Of a stretch of 12,501 bases of DNA, positions 1-7,697 are shown piece after piece; position 1 is the stretch's first letter, and each line of letters begins with the position of its first letter. The notes below the pieces were generated by a model, which was given only the letters and a program-made list of their open reading frames with translations, made no database searches and was not told the DNA's origin. The DNA comes from an uncultured Methanobrevibacter sp. GTDB lineage: Archaea; Methanobacteriota; Methanobacteria; Methanobacteriales; Methanobacteriaceae. The stretch spans positions 1 through 12,501 of the forward strand of contig CAJOMK010000015.1 in the NCBI GenBank assembly GCA_905235495.1, written 5' to 3'. A program made the position numbers and the translations under genes.

Positions 1-24
1 ATATTGTTAAACAATTAACTATTA

Positions 25-81
25 ATTTATAAAAAAATTATAACTATTTAATCTGATAAAAATTATTTAAAACTGTTGGAG
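25..81 (+). promoter_or_regulatory. probable hisS promoter and ribosome binding site
   Basis: The 89 bases before hisS are almost pure A+T. A TATA-like stretch (ATTTATAAAA, about 25-34) lies some 55-65 bases before the ATG, which would give a leader of about 30 bases. GGAG at 78-81 sits 8 bases before the ATG at 90 and is a fair Shine-Dalgarno site. The TATA call is weak because similar strings are common in this AT-rich DNA. Confidence 0.4.
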
Positions 82-89
82 AATATATA

Positions 90-1394
90 ATGGAATTTGA
101 AAGACCAAGGGGAACAAGAGATTTCCTCTTTGAAGAAATGAGGCAAAGGAAATATGCTGAAGACATTTTAAGAAATGTATTTGAAAACTATGGTTTTGGT
201 GAAGTTCAAACACCTTTATTTGAAGACTTAAAATTATTCACTACAAAATCCGGAGAGGAAATTGTAGATCAACTATACAACTTTAAGGACAAAGGAGACA
301 GAGACCTTGCACTTAGACCAGAAATTACTGCTCCTATTGCAAGATTATACTTGAACGAGCTTCAAAAGACTTCGAAACCAATCAAGATTTATTACTATGG
401 AAGCTGCTTCAGATATGAAAGACCACAAAAAGGAAGATTCAGACAATTCTGGCAATTCGGATGTGAATTGATTGGAGCCAAGACTCCTGAAGGTGAAGCA
501 GAAATAATAGCTATGTGTAACAATGCTATTGAAGAACTTGGAATAACAACTGCAGAATTCAATATAAACCACTTAGGAATCATTAGAGGATTATTCGCTC
601 ACTTTGATATTGATACAGCCACCCAAAGAGAGATTATGGTTGTTATCGATAAGGGAGATAAAGAACTATTAAAGGAATCCCTTGTTGGAGACAATCCTAT
701 CATCAAAGACAAGCCAGAGCTTAATGAAGTATTGTTCAAATTAATGGATATGGTTGGTGACTCATCAATAATTGCAGACATAAGAGAATTAGTTGCTCCA
801 TATGAAGAAACCCAAGAAGCATTAGAAGAGTTTGAAGAACTTGTAAAAACACTTGAAAGCTTCCAAGTGTTCAACTACAAACTCAACCTTGGTGTTGCAA
901 GAGGTCTTGACTACTATACTGGAATCGTATTTGAGGTATATGTAGAAGGACTCGGTGCACAAAAGCAGGTTTGTGGTGGAGGAACATACAGTCTCGTTAA
1001 ATTATTTGGTGGAGAAGATGTTGTATCCACTGGATTTGCATTAGGTTTTGACAGATTAATGAATGCAATCGAGGAATTGAATGGAAAGCCAGAACTTGAA
1101 CCTATTGTAAGCACATATGTGTCAGCTATTTCAGACTCTACAAGACACGAAGCATTCAATATTGCCCAAACTTTAAGAAAAGCAGCCATTCCAACTGAAG
1201 TGGACTTGTCCAGAAAGAAGTTCAAGAAGATCTTAGCTTATGCTAATAAGATTGATGTCAAATACACTGTTCTTGTAGGAGAACGTGACCTTGAAGACGG
1301 AAAAGTTACTGTAAAGGATATGCTATCTAGAGAACAGGAATTAGTTGATATTGATAATGTAGTTGAATACATTAAAGATAAATTATACAATTAA
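90..1394 (+). CDS. hisS: histidyl-tRNA synthetase
   Basis: Charges tRNA-His with histidine using ATP; a cytoplasmic class II aminoacyl-tRNA synthetase. The 434-residue length is normal for the family. Seen in the sequence: the N-terminal GTRDF segment (residues 8-12); motif 2 around residues 104-130 (GSCFRYERPQKGRFRQF, with the conserved arginine R108 in FRYE); the histidine-specific loop RGLDYYTG beginning at R271, which contacts the substrate histidine; motif 3 (GFALGFDRL) near residue 320; and a C-terminal alpha/beta anticodon-binding domain from about residue 345. The start follows GGAG with 8-base spacing, and the protein begins close to the conserved RGTRDF segment as expected. hisI follows 85 bases later on the same strand, so the two may share transcripts, but the AT-rich gap could hold a separate promoter. 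No internal damage is seen. Confidence 0.98.
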   Translation: MEFERPRGTRDFLFEEMRQRKYAEDILRNVFENYGFGEVQTPLFEDLKLFTTKSGEEIVDQLYNFKDKGDRDLALRPEITAPIARLYLNELQKTSKPIKIYYYGSCFRYERPQKGRFRQFWQFGCELIGAKTPEGEAEIIAMCNNAIEELGITTAEFNINHLGIIRGLFAHFDIDTATQREIMVVIDKGDKELLKESLVGDNPIIKDKPELNEVLFKLMDMVGDSSIIADIRELVAPYEETQEALEEFEELVKTLESFQVFNYKLNLGVARGLDYYTGIVFEVYVEGLGAQKQVCGGGTYSLVKLFGGEDVVSTGFALGFDRLMNAIEELNGKPELEPIVSTYVSAISDSTRHEAFNIAQTLRKAAIPTEVDLSRKKFKKILAYANKIDVKYTVLVGERDLEDGKVTVKDMLSREQELVDIDNVVEYIKDKLYN

Positions 1395-1479
1395 GAAAAT
1401 TATCAATTTATTTAATTTATAATATAATTTATAATTTAATTTAAACTTATTAATTTTATTTTATAACAAAGGTGTGACA

Positions 1480-1893
1480 ATGGAATTAAATTTCAGACTT
1501 AATATGGGTGGAGAAGACTTGGTCATTGCAATTGCACAAGATTGGCAAACAAATGACGTATTGATGGTGGCTTTTATGAATAAGGAAGCTGTAGAACAGA
1601 CCTTAAAGACTAAAAAAGCTCATTACTACTCCACTTCAAGACAAAAGCAATGGCTAAAGGGAGAAAGCTCTGGAAATGTACAGACTGTTAAGGAAATGTA
1701 CATTGACTGTGATGCAGATGCAATTATCATGAAGGTTGAACAGATTGGTGCAGCATGCCACGAAGGATACAGATCTTGCTTCTTTAGACAATTGGAGATT
1801 GATAAAGAGAATATTGGCATTGACAATCTTACAGATGATGACATTGAAATAATCTCTGAAAGATTGTTTGATCCAAAGGAAATGTATGGATAA
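1480..1893 (+). CDS. hisI: phosphoribosyl-AMP cyclohydrolase
   Basis: Third step of histidine biosynthesis: hydrolytic opening of the adenine ring of phosphoribosyl-AMP to give ProFAR. Cytoplasmic, zinc- and magnesium-dependent. The 137-residue protein is the stand-alone archaeal form, without the HisE pyrophosphohydrolase fused in many bacteria. Visible signatures, numbered from the ATG used here: the substrate region AHYYSTSRQKQWLKGESSGN (47-66), the metal-binding DCDAD (77-81; D77, C78, D79, D81) and CHEGYRSCF (93-101; C93, H94, C100), the classical cysteine and aspartate ligands. A GTG at 1474 would add two residues, but it lies inside the AGGTG ribosome binding site (1470-1474), so the ATG at 1480, 5 bases downstream, is the better start. 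The short tail after residue 110 is acidic and variable. Its neighbour hisS uses the end product of the pathway. Confidence 0.97.
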   Translation: MELNFRLNMGGEDLVIAIAQDWQTNDVLMVAFMNKEAVEQTLKTKKAHYYSTSRQKQWLKGESSGNVQTVKEMYIDCDADAIIMKVEQIGAACHEGYRSCFFRQLEIDKENIGIDNLTDDDIEIISERLFDPKEMYG

Positions 1894-1986
1894 ATAATAT
1901 CCAAATATTAGTAAATAAATTACGTAAAATATTTGCTTAAAATTTTACTTTAAATAAAATTAGAATTATTAAATTAATCAAACCTC

Positions 1987-1997
1987 AAAGGAGGTGA
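1987..1997 (+). promoter_or_regulatory. near-perfect Shine-Dalgarno site of the PIN-ATPase gene
   Basis: AAAGGAGGTGA is an almost full complement of the archaeal 16S rRNA 3' end (CACCUCCU core). It lies 4 bases before the ATG at 2002 and is the strongest ribosome binding site in the window, suggesting efficient initiation and fixing the start codon. Confidence 0.85.
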
Positions 1998-2001
1998 AAA
2001 T

Positions 2002-4149
2002 ATGGATTTTAACGAATATGACTATGATAGCGATTATAATGATGAAGATGATTTCAATGATGAAATAAAAAGAATTGTACCTGATACAAGTGCAATCATT
2101 GAAGGCAATGTAGAAAAGATCATCAAGGAAAAAGGATTGAACTACCCTGAAATCATCATACCAGAAGCTGTAATCGCTGAACTTGAACATCAAGCCAACA
2201 ATCAGAGGCCAACTGGAATTCATGGTCTTGAAAATGTAAAGAAATTGCAGGATTTAGCTGAAATTGGAGAAATAGCAATTAGAATCACTGGCAGAAGACC
2301 TACCAAATTTGAAAAGGACAATGCCAAACTTGGAGAAATAGACGGATTAATCAGAGATGTTGCTAAGGATGAATTGGCTTTACTTCTAACCAGCGATAAG
2401 ATCCAAGTTAAAACTGCAGAGGCACAGGGAATACCTGTAATATATTATGCACAGGAATACAAAGGAACAATAAACTTAAAAATAGCTAAATTCTTTGATG
2501 AAGACACAATGAGTGTTCACTTAAAGGAAAATGTTGTCCCTATGGCTAAAAAGGGAAAGCCAGGACATATTGAACTTGTAAAGCTTGCAGATGAAAAATT
2601 TACTTACAAACAATTGGAAGCAATTGCAGAAGAAATCATTGAAAAGGAAGGATATGATTCCAAAACATATCTTGAAGTTGATAAGGAAGGAGCCATTGTA
2701 GTTCAATCAAGAGATTTGAGAATTTCAATAGCAAGACCTCCATTTTCTGAAGGATTAGAGATAACTGCAGTCAGACCTGTTGCTGAAGTTTCCATTGATA
2801 ATTATCATTTATCCAGTCAATTGATTGAAAGATTGACAAACAGTGCTAGAGGAATCCTCATTTCAGGTTCACCTGGAGCAGGAAAAAGTACATTTGCACA
2901 GGCAATAGCCAAATTCTATGATGAAGAGCAAAACAAGGTCGTTAAGACCATGGAATCTCCAAGAGACTTGCAGGTGGGAGATACAATCACCCAATATGCT
3001 CCTCTTGAAGGAGATATGGAAAATACAGCAGACATACTATTATTGGTCAGACCTGACTTTACCATTTATGATGAGCTTAGAAGGAACCATGACTTCAAGA
3101 TATTTGCAGACATGAGACTTGCAGGTGTCGGTATGATTGGTGTTGTTCATGCTACAAGGCCTATCGATGCAATTCAAAGGATTGCAAGCAGAGTCGATTT
3201 AGGTACCATCCCCTCAATTGTCGACACTACAATCTATATTGAAGATGGTGAAATATCTGCAATCTATGAAAACAAACTTACTGTAAAGGTTCCAACTGGA
3301 ATGGAAGAAAGAGACCTTGCAAGACCAGTCATTGAGGTAAGGGACTTTGAAACAGGAACTCTTGTAAATGAGATCTATACCTATGGTGAACAGACCATTG
3401 TAATGGATATAGGCATGGTTGAAAAGTCTAAAAAGGCAAAAATGGAAAATGAGAAAACTCCTGTTCAATTGATTGCAGAACGTGAAATCCTAAGAACCAT
3501 GAAAAGAATCGCTCCAAAGGCAGCAATTGAAGTAAGCATGGAAAACGACAGAAGAGTAAACATTTACATTACTGAAAAGTACATTCCAAAAATCATTGGA
3601 AAGGGTGGAAAAAGAATCACAGACCTTGAAAATGGGATTGGAATTAGCATGAATGTTGAACCTCTTGAAAATGCACCTGACAGCTTTGCAGAAAGACTTT
3701 CAAAAAGATCCAAGAAATCCAAATCAAAAAAGGACAAGAAAGATAAGCATAAAAAGTCTAAAAAGTCCCAATTGAAGGAATATAATGACAATTTAAAGGA
3801 TTATAGAATTGATGAAAGTAAAAAGGACTATGGCAAGGACAATTATTTTGACTTAAGTGAAGAGGACAATGAATCCCTTGATGATGATTATGAAGATGGA
3901 GAAACCTCTGAATTCTATTATGAAGTCTTTGAACTCTTTCCAGAAACAAGAAAGAACCATCTAGTGCTACCTATAGGCAAGAAATTCGTAGGCAGGTCAT
4001 TTGACATCCTTTTAGAGGACAAATACTTATTTACAGCAACTGTGGGAAAAAGAGGCTATGTAAAGCTTCACAATAACCTTGACCTTACAGAAGAAATTAT
4101 AGATGGTATGGATAAGGGATTAAGAGTGGTTGCAAGAGTAAGAGACTGA
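2002..4149 (+). CDS. PIN-domain / AAA-type ATPase / KH-domain protein (archaeal PINA-like)
   Basis: A 715-residue multi-domain protein. In order: an acidic N-terminal tail (1-21); a PIN nuclease-like domain (about 24-150) with D28 in VPDTS, E60 in IAELEHQ and later acidic sites (DGLIRD, LTSDK); a RecA/VirB11-PilT-like ATPase (about 255-470) with Walker A GSPGAGKS at 289-296 and the acidic segment TIYDELRRN; a KH domain with GKGG at 533-536; a lysine/serine-rich linker (about 565-590); an acidic linker (about 595-640); and a C-terminal beta-rich domain (about 652-715). The PIN-ATPase-KH order is conserved across archaea. From memory, the Sulfolobus relative PINA is reported as a hexameric Holliday-junction branch-migration ATPase, while KH and PIN domains also suggest RNA handling. 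Function here is inferred from family. The highly charged linker between KH and the C-terminal domain is likely disordered. The start is fixed by a near-perfect Shine-Dalgarno site. It ends 73 bases before the next gene. Confidence 0.9.
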   Translation: MDFNEYDYDSDYNDEDDFNDEIKRIVPDTSAIIEGNVEKIIKEKGLNYPEIIIPEAVIAELEHQANNQRPTGIHGLENVKKLQDLAEIGEIAIRITGRRPTKFEKDNAKLGEIDGLIRDVAKDELALLLTSDKIQVKTAEAQGIPVIYYAQEYKGTINLKIAKFFDEDTMSVHLKENVVPMAKKGKPGHIELVKLADEKFTYKQLEAIAEEIIEKEGYDSKTYLEVDKEGAIVVQSRDLRISIARPPFSEGLEITAVRPVAEVSIDNYHLSSQLIERLTNSARGILISGSPGAGKSTFAQAIAKFYDEEQNKVVKTMESPRDLQVGDTITQYAPLEGDMENTADILLLVRPDFTIYDELRRNHDFKIFADMRLAGVGMIGVVHATRPIDAIQRIASRVDLGTIPSIVDTTIYIEDGEISAIYENKLTVKVPTGMEERDLARPVIEVRDFETGTLVNEIYTYGEQTIVMDIGMVEKSKKAKMENEKTPVQLIAEREILRTMKRIAPKAAIEVSMENDRRVNIYITEKYIPKIIGKGGKRITDLENGIGISMNVEPLENAPDSFAERLSKRSKKSKSKKDKKDKHKKSKKSQLKEYNDNLKDYRIDESKKDYGKDNYFDLSEEDNESLDDDYEDGETSEFYYEVFELFPETRKNHLVLPIGKKFVGRSFDILLEDKYLFTATVGKRGYVKLHNNLDLTEEIIDGMDKGLRVVARVRD

Positions 4150-4222
4150 TTATCATTAAAGATTTGAATCCAATTCATTATAAAAATTAGATAAATATTA
4201 AAACAATTAAGGGATGAAAAAT

Positions 4223-4993
4223 ATGAAAATTGGAGCTTCAATGTTAGCAACAGAAGACAGAACGATTGAAGAATCTTTAGAATACTTTGACAGCAATGAA
4301 TATATTGATTATGTTGAAATAGTCCATGATTACCCATATAGGGACATTAATGACAATAATGAGCTAATAGACCTAATAAATTCATATGACTTGAAATATA
4401 CTGTTCACGCCCCATTCATTGACATTAACATAGCTTCCCTAAATCCTGCAATGGCAGATTTTTCCGTTAATGAAATAAAGAGATCCATTGACCTTGCAAA
4501 TATGATTGACAGCACCATTGTTGTTGTTCATCCAGGAATTCTTGGATTCCGTGGAAGAGGAAGGAAAGATTTGGTCTATCAAATATCAGAAGAACATCTT
4601 AAAGTAATTGGAGACTATGCAAAAGATAGTGGAGTTGATGCATGTATTGAAAACTTGCCAAACATTTCTGACTTCATGTTCATAGATGTGAACCAACTGA
4701 ATGATACATTGCTTAAACTTGACCTTCCTATGACTATGGATATAGGTCATGCCCATACAAATGGCTTCACTCCAGAGGAAAGTTACTTCGATTCAATTAA
4801 ACACATACACATGCATGATAATCCTGGCAATGATGACTTACACCTTGCATTAGGTGATGGGACTTTTGATGTAAATGGGTTCTTTGATGTTTTTGCTAAG
4901 AATAAGTATGATGGCATCTATGTGTTAGAGTTAATAAATGTGGATTTCATTGAAAAAAGTTTAGAATATATGAAAAATTTAGGATTAATTTAA
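4223..4993 (+). CDS. sugar phosphate isomerase/epimerase-like TIM-barrel protein (AP endonuclease 2 superfamily)
   Basis: A 256-residue protein with the xylose-isomerase-like TIM-barrel fold, which includes sugar isomerases/epimerases and endonuclease IV. The metal-site pattern is intact: H62 in TVHAPF, H103 in VVHPG, E143 in CIENLP, D173 and H176 in MDIGHAH, H196/H198/D199 in IHMHDN, H207 and D212 in the LHLALGDG strand, and E236 in YVLEL. The alternating HAPF / HPG / ENLP / DIGHAH / HDN / GDG order is typical of this superfamily and implies up to three divalent metals. Whether the substrate is a sugar or an abasic DNA site cannot be told from sequence. The length is shorter than endonuclease IV (about 280), and archaeal members are usually annotated as sugar phosphate isomerases. 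An ATG at 4214 would add three residues, but the GGG touches it; with the ATG at 4223 the GGGATGA string lies at a normal distance, so 4223 is preferred. It follows the PIN-ATPase gene by 73 bases. Confidence 0.85.
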   Translation: MKIGASMLATEDRTIEESLEYFDSNEYIDYVEIVHDYPYRDINDNNELIDLINSYDLKYTVHAPFIDINIASLNPAMADFSVNEIKRSIDLANMIDSTIVVVHPGILGFRGRGRKDLVYQISEEHLKVIGDYAKDSGVDACIENLPNISDFMFIDVNQLNDTLLKLDLPMTMDIGHAHTNGFTPEESYFDSIKHIHMHDNPGNDDLHLALGDGTFDVNGFFDVFAKNKYDGIYVLELINVDFIEKSLEYMKNLGLI

Positions 4994-5068
4994 AAAAAAA
5001 TTATAAATAAATTATAATTACAATTATAATAATTACTAAAATTACATAAAAACAAAAAAGGTTAGAAT

Positions 5069-6370
5069 ATGTGGAATGAAGAAATAGAATGCATGTCAAG
5101 AGAAGACATTTTTGAACTTCAATTGAAGAAGTTGCAGGCTACTGTTAAAAGGGCATTTGACAAGATTCCATTTTACACTGAAAAGTATACAAATGCAAAT
5201 GTTTTCCCTGAAGACATAGAAACCTTAAAGGATATTGAAAAGTTGCCATTCCTTACTAAAGATGATTTAAGAGCATGTTATCCATTTGGAATGTTTGCAG
5301 TTGATAAAAAGGAAATCATAGAGGTACACTCCTCTTCTGGAACTACCGGAAAGCCTGTTGTAAGCGGATACACCCAAAATGATATTGACAATTGGGGAGA
5401 AATTGTTGCAAGAGGACTTACCATGATGGGTCTTGATGCAGACGACATCATACAAAACACACATGGATACGGTTTGTTTACAGGAGGATTCGGTGTTCAC
5501 TATGGCGCTCACAGATTAGGAGCAACAATTATCCCTATTTCAACTGGACAAACCAGAAGACAAATTGAAATCATGGCTGACTTCGGTACAACCTGCCTTA
5601 TTTTCACACCATCCTATGGTATCTACTTAGGAGAAGTGGCTAAAGAGGAAGGAATAGACTTTGATAATCTAGGACTTAAGGCTATCGGTTTTGGAGCTGA
5701 AATGTGGACTTCAGAAATGAGAGACAGAATCGAAGACACATTCAAGACCAAGGCATACAATATCTACGGACTTACCGAATTGATGGGTCCTGGTTTAGGT
5801 ATAGAATGCTCTGCACAGAATGGTTTGCATATTGCTGAAGATTTCTTCTATCCTGAAATCATTGATTCAAATACAGGTAACACATTGCCTGAAGGAACTC
5901 ATGGAGAATTGGTATTGACTAACCTTGAAAGAGAAAGCATGCCTGTAATCAGATTCAGAACAAAAGACCTTACTGCTCTTCACTATGACACCTGTGAATG
6001 TGGAAGGACACTTGCAAGAATGGAAAGAATCACCGGAAGATCTGATGATATGATTAAGGTAAAAGGAGTAGCTGTATTCCCATCACAAATCGAAAAGGCA
6101 CTTCTTAATGTCAGTGATATCGAACCTCACTACCAAATCATCGTTACAAGACCAGACATAATGGATGAAATTGAAATCAAGGTTGAAGCTTCTGAATCTC
6201 TTTTCTCAGATGATGTAAAAGAGATGATGGAAGTAAAAAGAAAAATCAGTGAATACATTCAAAATGAGATTGGAATTTCAGTTAATGTTAGCTTAGTTGC
6301 ACCAAAAAGCATTCCAAGAAGTACAAAAGGTAAGATACAAAGAGTGATTGATAAACGTAATCTACACTAA
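5069..6370 (+). CDS. phenylacetate-CoA ligase family protein (AMP-forming aryl-acid-CoA ligase)
   Basis: A 433-residue adenylate-forming enzyme of the PaaK type: acid + ATP + CoA gives acyl-CoA + AMP + PPi. Visible: N-terminal segment with IPFYTEKY (about 32-39); the phosphate loop SSSGTTGKP at 88-96; the adenine-binding YGLTELMGPG motif near residues 232-241; RFRTKDLT with the hinge-side aspartate; a CECG pair of cysteines (about 310-313); the DDMIKVKG hinge segment; and the C-terminal catalytic lysine in KGKIQRV (K422). Length matches PaaK (about 430). In methanogens, family members are thought to activate aryl acetates or indoleacetate so that ferredoxin-linked 2-oxoacid oxidoreductases can rebuild aromatic amino acids. 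The substrate here is inferred; no such oxidoreductase lies nearby. The start follows AAAAGGTT (5056-5063). The ACT-domain gene begins 17 bases after the stop, so the two are an operon. Confidence 0.92.
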   Translation: MWNEEIECMSREDIFELQLKKLQATVKRAFDKIPFYTEKYTNANVFPEDIETLKDIEKLPFLTKDDLRACYPFGMFAVDKKEIIEVHSSSGTTGKPVVSGYTQNDIDNWGEIVARGLTMMGLDADDIIQNTHGYGLFTGGFGVHYGAHRLGATIIPISTGQTRRQIEIMADFGTTCLIFTPSYGIYLGEVAKEEGIDFDNLGLKAIGFGAEMWTSEMRDRIEDTFKTKAYNIYGLTELMGPGLGIECSAQNGLHIAEDFFYPEIIDSNTGNTLPEGTHGELVLTNLERESMPVIRFRTKDLTALHYDTCECGRTLARMERITGRSDDMIKVKGVAVFPSQIEKALLNVSDIEPHYQIIVTRPDIMDEIEIKVEASESLFSDDVKEMMEVKRKISEYIQNEIGISVNVSLVAPKSIPRSTKGKIQRVIDKRNLH

Positions 6371-6387
6371 ATTAAGGGAGTTTTAAA

Positions 6388-6822
6388 ATGTATAAAATAA
6401 CACAATTATCCATATTTTTGGAAAATAAAAGAGGGAACCTTTATAACACTTTAAATTTACTTGCTGAAAATAGCATAAACATAAGAGCTTTATCACTGGC
6501 AGATACAACTGAATTCGGTATTTTAAGATTAGTTGTTCAAGACCCTATAAAAGCTAAAAAAATACTTGAAGAACACTGGTACATTGTTAAAAACACACCA
6601 ATCGTTGGAGCTAAACTCGATGATACCTCTGGTAGATTGTCTTCTGTCTTAAAGATATTGAATGATGAAGAGATTGATCTCGAATATATTTATGCATTCA
6701 CTCATGAAAAGACTGAAAAAGCTATTTTATTATTGCAAGCTGAAGATTTGGACAATCTTATAAGCATTTTAAATGCATATAAAGTGCCATTAGTACCTTC
6801 AGAAGAAGTTTATAATTTATAA
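6388..6822 (+). CDS. tandem ACT-domain protein
   Basis: A 144-residue protein made of two ACT domains (about 1-70 and 72-144) and nothing else. The first begins ITQLSIFLENKRGNL followed by the ALSLADTTEFGILRLVV core, and the second repeats the pattern (LSSVLKILNDEEIDLEYIYAF). ACT domains usually bind amino acids at dimer interfaces and regulate an attached or partner enzyme. No catalytic domain is present, so it is probably a free-standing regulatory subunit. It starts 17 bases after the aryl-acid-CoA ligase gene, with a good Shine-Dalgarno site (GGGAG, 6376-6380, 7 bases before the ATG), so a role in sensing an aromatic amino acid and modulating the ligase is the natural inference. Such ligase/ACT neighbours are common in archaea and anaerobic bacteria. 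A T-rich terminator follows at once. Confidence 0.88.
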   Translation: MYKITQLSIFLENKRGNLYNTLNLLAENSINIRALSLADTTEFGILRLVVQDPIKAKKILEEHWYIVKNTPIVGAKLDDTSGRLSSVLKILNDEEIDLEYIYAFTHEKTEKAILLLQAEDLDNLISILNAYKVPLVPSEEVYNL

Positions 6823-6830
6823 AATTATAA

Positions 6831-6857
6831 TTTCTTTTTTATTTTTTTATTCTTTTT
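6831..6857 (+). terminator. T-rich terminator of the ligase/ACT operon
   Basis: Eight bases after the ACT gene stop, the plus strand has three T runs (TTTCTTTTTT, TTTTTTT and TCTTTTT) with no strong stem. Oligo-T tracts on the coding strand are the usual archaeal termination signal. Confidence 0.7.
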
Positions 6858-6882
6858 AAATTTAATTAATAAAAATAGAATA

Positions 6883-6926
6883 ATAAAAATAAAAAAAAGT
6901 TAAAACCGCTTAAATTAGAAAAGCGG
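6883..6926 (-). terminator. hairpin plus T-run terminator of the secreted-protein gene
   Basis: CCGCTT (6906-6911) pairs exactly with AAGCGG (6921-6926) around a 9-base loop, and on the minus strand the stem is followed by TTTTAAC and then T8. The TAA stop codon of the minus-strand gene (6915-6917) lies in the loop, so the hairpin straddles the end of the coding region. It looks like a bacterial-type intrinsic terminator. Confidence 0.65.
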
Positions 6927-7353
6927 AGTCATAATAATATTTTTCTCTTTTTTAGTCATCTTACTATAAGTTATTGTAGCTTTATAAAGAGTGTAACCAT
7001 TGATCTTTTTAGTGGAAAGCAATATACGTCCACTGCTGGTGTTTGCTTTAGCAGTTCTGAGTATTACTTTTCCTTTTTTATTCTTATAATAAACTGCCAT
7101 CTTTCTTAAAACATAAGTGTGAGGTCTGAAGTCATCCCCTTTTTTTCTTATTGTGATAAAAGACAGCAGCATATACTCCTTTGACATTTTGTGCATCTTT
7201 TGGCTGATAGAAAGTCAAAATTCTGTCCTTACTGCCAATGTCCTTATACTTGCCCATCTTAATGGTAGTTGTAGCAGCACAAACCTGTCCCATTGTAAAT
7301 CCTACAACTGCAACAAGTAAAACGAGCAAAACAAGAATTTTTCTCATATTCAT
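6915..7353 (-). pseudogene. small secreted protein, frameshifted at an A7 run
   Basis: Read from the ATG at 7353, the first frame gives a signal peptide (MNMRKILVLLVLLVAVVGFTMG, cleavage probably near VCAA), then about 45 residues, and stops at TGA after NKKKRG. The other frame continues without a break from the same spot (KKGDDFRPHTYVLRKM) to a stop at 6915-6917. Joining them by dropping one A from the A7 run at 7140-7146 gives one protein of about 145 residues: signal peptide plus a lysine-rich beta-type domain (VYYKNKKGKVILRTAK, YTLYKATITYSKMTKKEK). GGTGA at 7360-7364 fixes the start. I do not recognise a named family; small secreted proteins of this look are common in gut Methanobacteriales. 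The frameshift could be real decay, a sequencing indel, or transcriptional slippage on A7G4 that lets a fraction of product be full length. It has its own hairpin terminator. Confidence 0.7.
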
Positions 7354-7697
7354 TTTCTCTCACCTTAATCTTAATTAATATAATATTTATCTTATTAGTT
7401 TATAAGAGTTTTTAAAAATATCTATTAATAAATATAATGAAAATCAGCAAAAGAATAGAAAAATAAAAGAATAATGAAAAATTTGGAAAAAATAAAAAAA
7501 GTAGTAAAATCTTCTTAAAACCTAGTTTGTTAATTTTATTATTTATATTTTGATACTTAAAAATATAAAATAGAGAAAAAACTAAATTAAATAACAAAAT
7601 CTAAAGGAATAAAACTAGAAGAATATAATAATAAACAATTATTTTTAAAAATAATCCCATATTACTCAAGAATATTTTTAAAAATTAAAGAAAAAAA
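7354..7697. other. AT-rich spacer without a recognisable gene
   Basis: About 340 bases of nearly pure A+T. The only open frame of any length (7412-7597, minus) encodes a phenylalanine/leucine/isoleucine-rich string of the kind AT-rich DNA gives by chance and has no good ribosome binding site. There is a perfect 18-base AT palindrome (ATTATTTTT/AAAAATAAT, 7638-7655). A minus-strand T run at 7691-7697 directly follows the small-protein pseudogene and may terminate it. Confidence 0.6.

Noticed and set aside
1474..1479. GTG at 1474 as hisI start
   Set aside because: It overlaps the AGGTG ribosome binding site; the ATG at 1480 has proper spacing and family-like length.
1924..1948. 7-bp inverted repeat GTAAAAT/ATTTTAC after hisI
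   Set aside because: Short, AT-only but for the end pair, and not followed by a T run; chance is likely.
2918..3115. Plus-strand alternative frame inside the PIN-ATPase gene
   Set aside because: Lies wholly inside the ATPase domain whose motifs are intact in the main frame; no ribosome binding site.
6915..7196. C-terminal half of the secreted protein as an independent gene starting MHKMSKEY
   Set aside because: The start lies inside the upstream coding half, and its first 17 or so codons are the out-of-frame reading of that half; the join at the A7 run explains both halves better.
7412..7597. Minus-strand 61-codon open frame with a very hydrophobic product
   Set aside because: Composition (Phe, Leu, Ile, Asn, Lys) is what random AT-rich DNA encodes; no ribosome binding site and no membrane-protein pattern beyond composition.
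7638..7655. 18-base AT palindrome as an insertion-sequence end or origin
   Set aside because: Only A and T, single copy, no transposase, no target-site duplication and no partner end seen.
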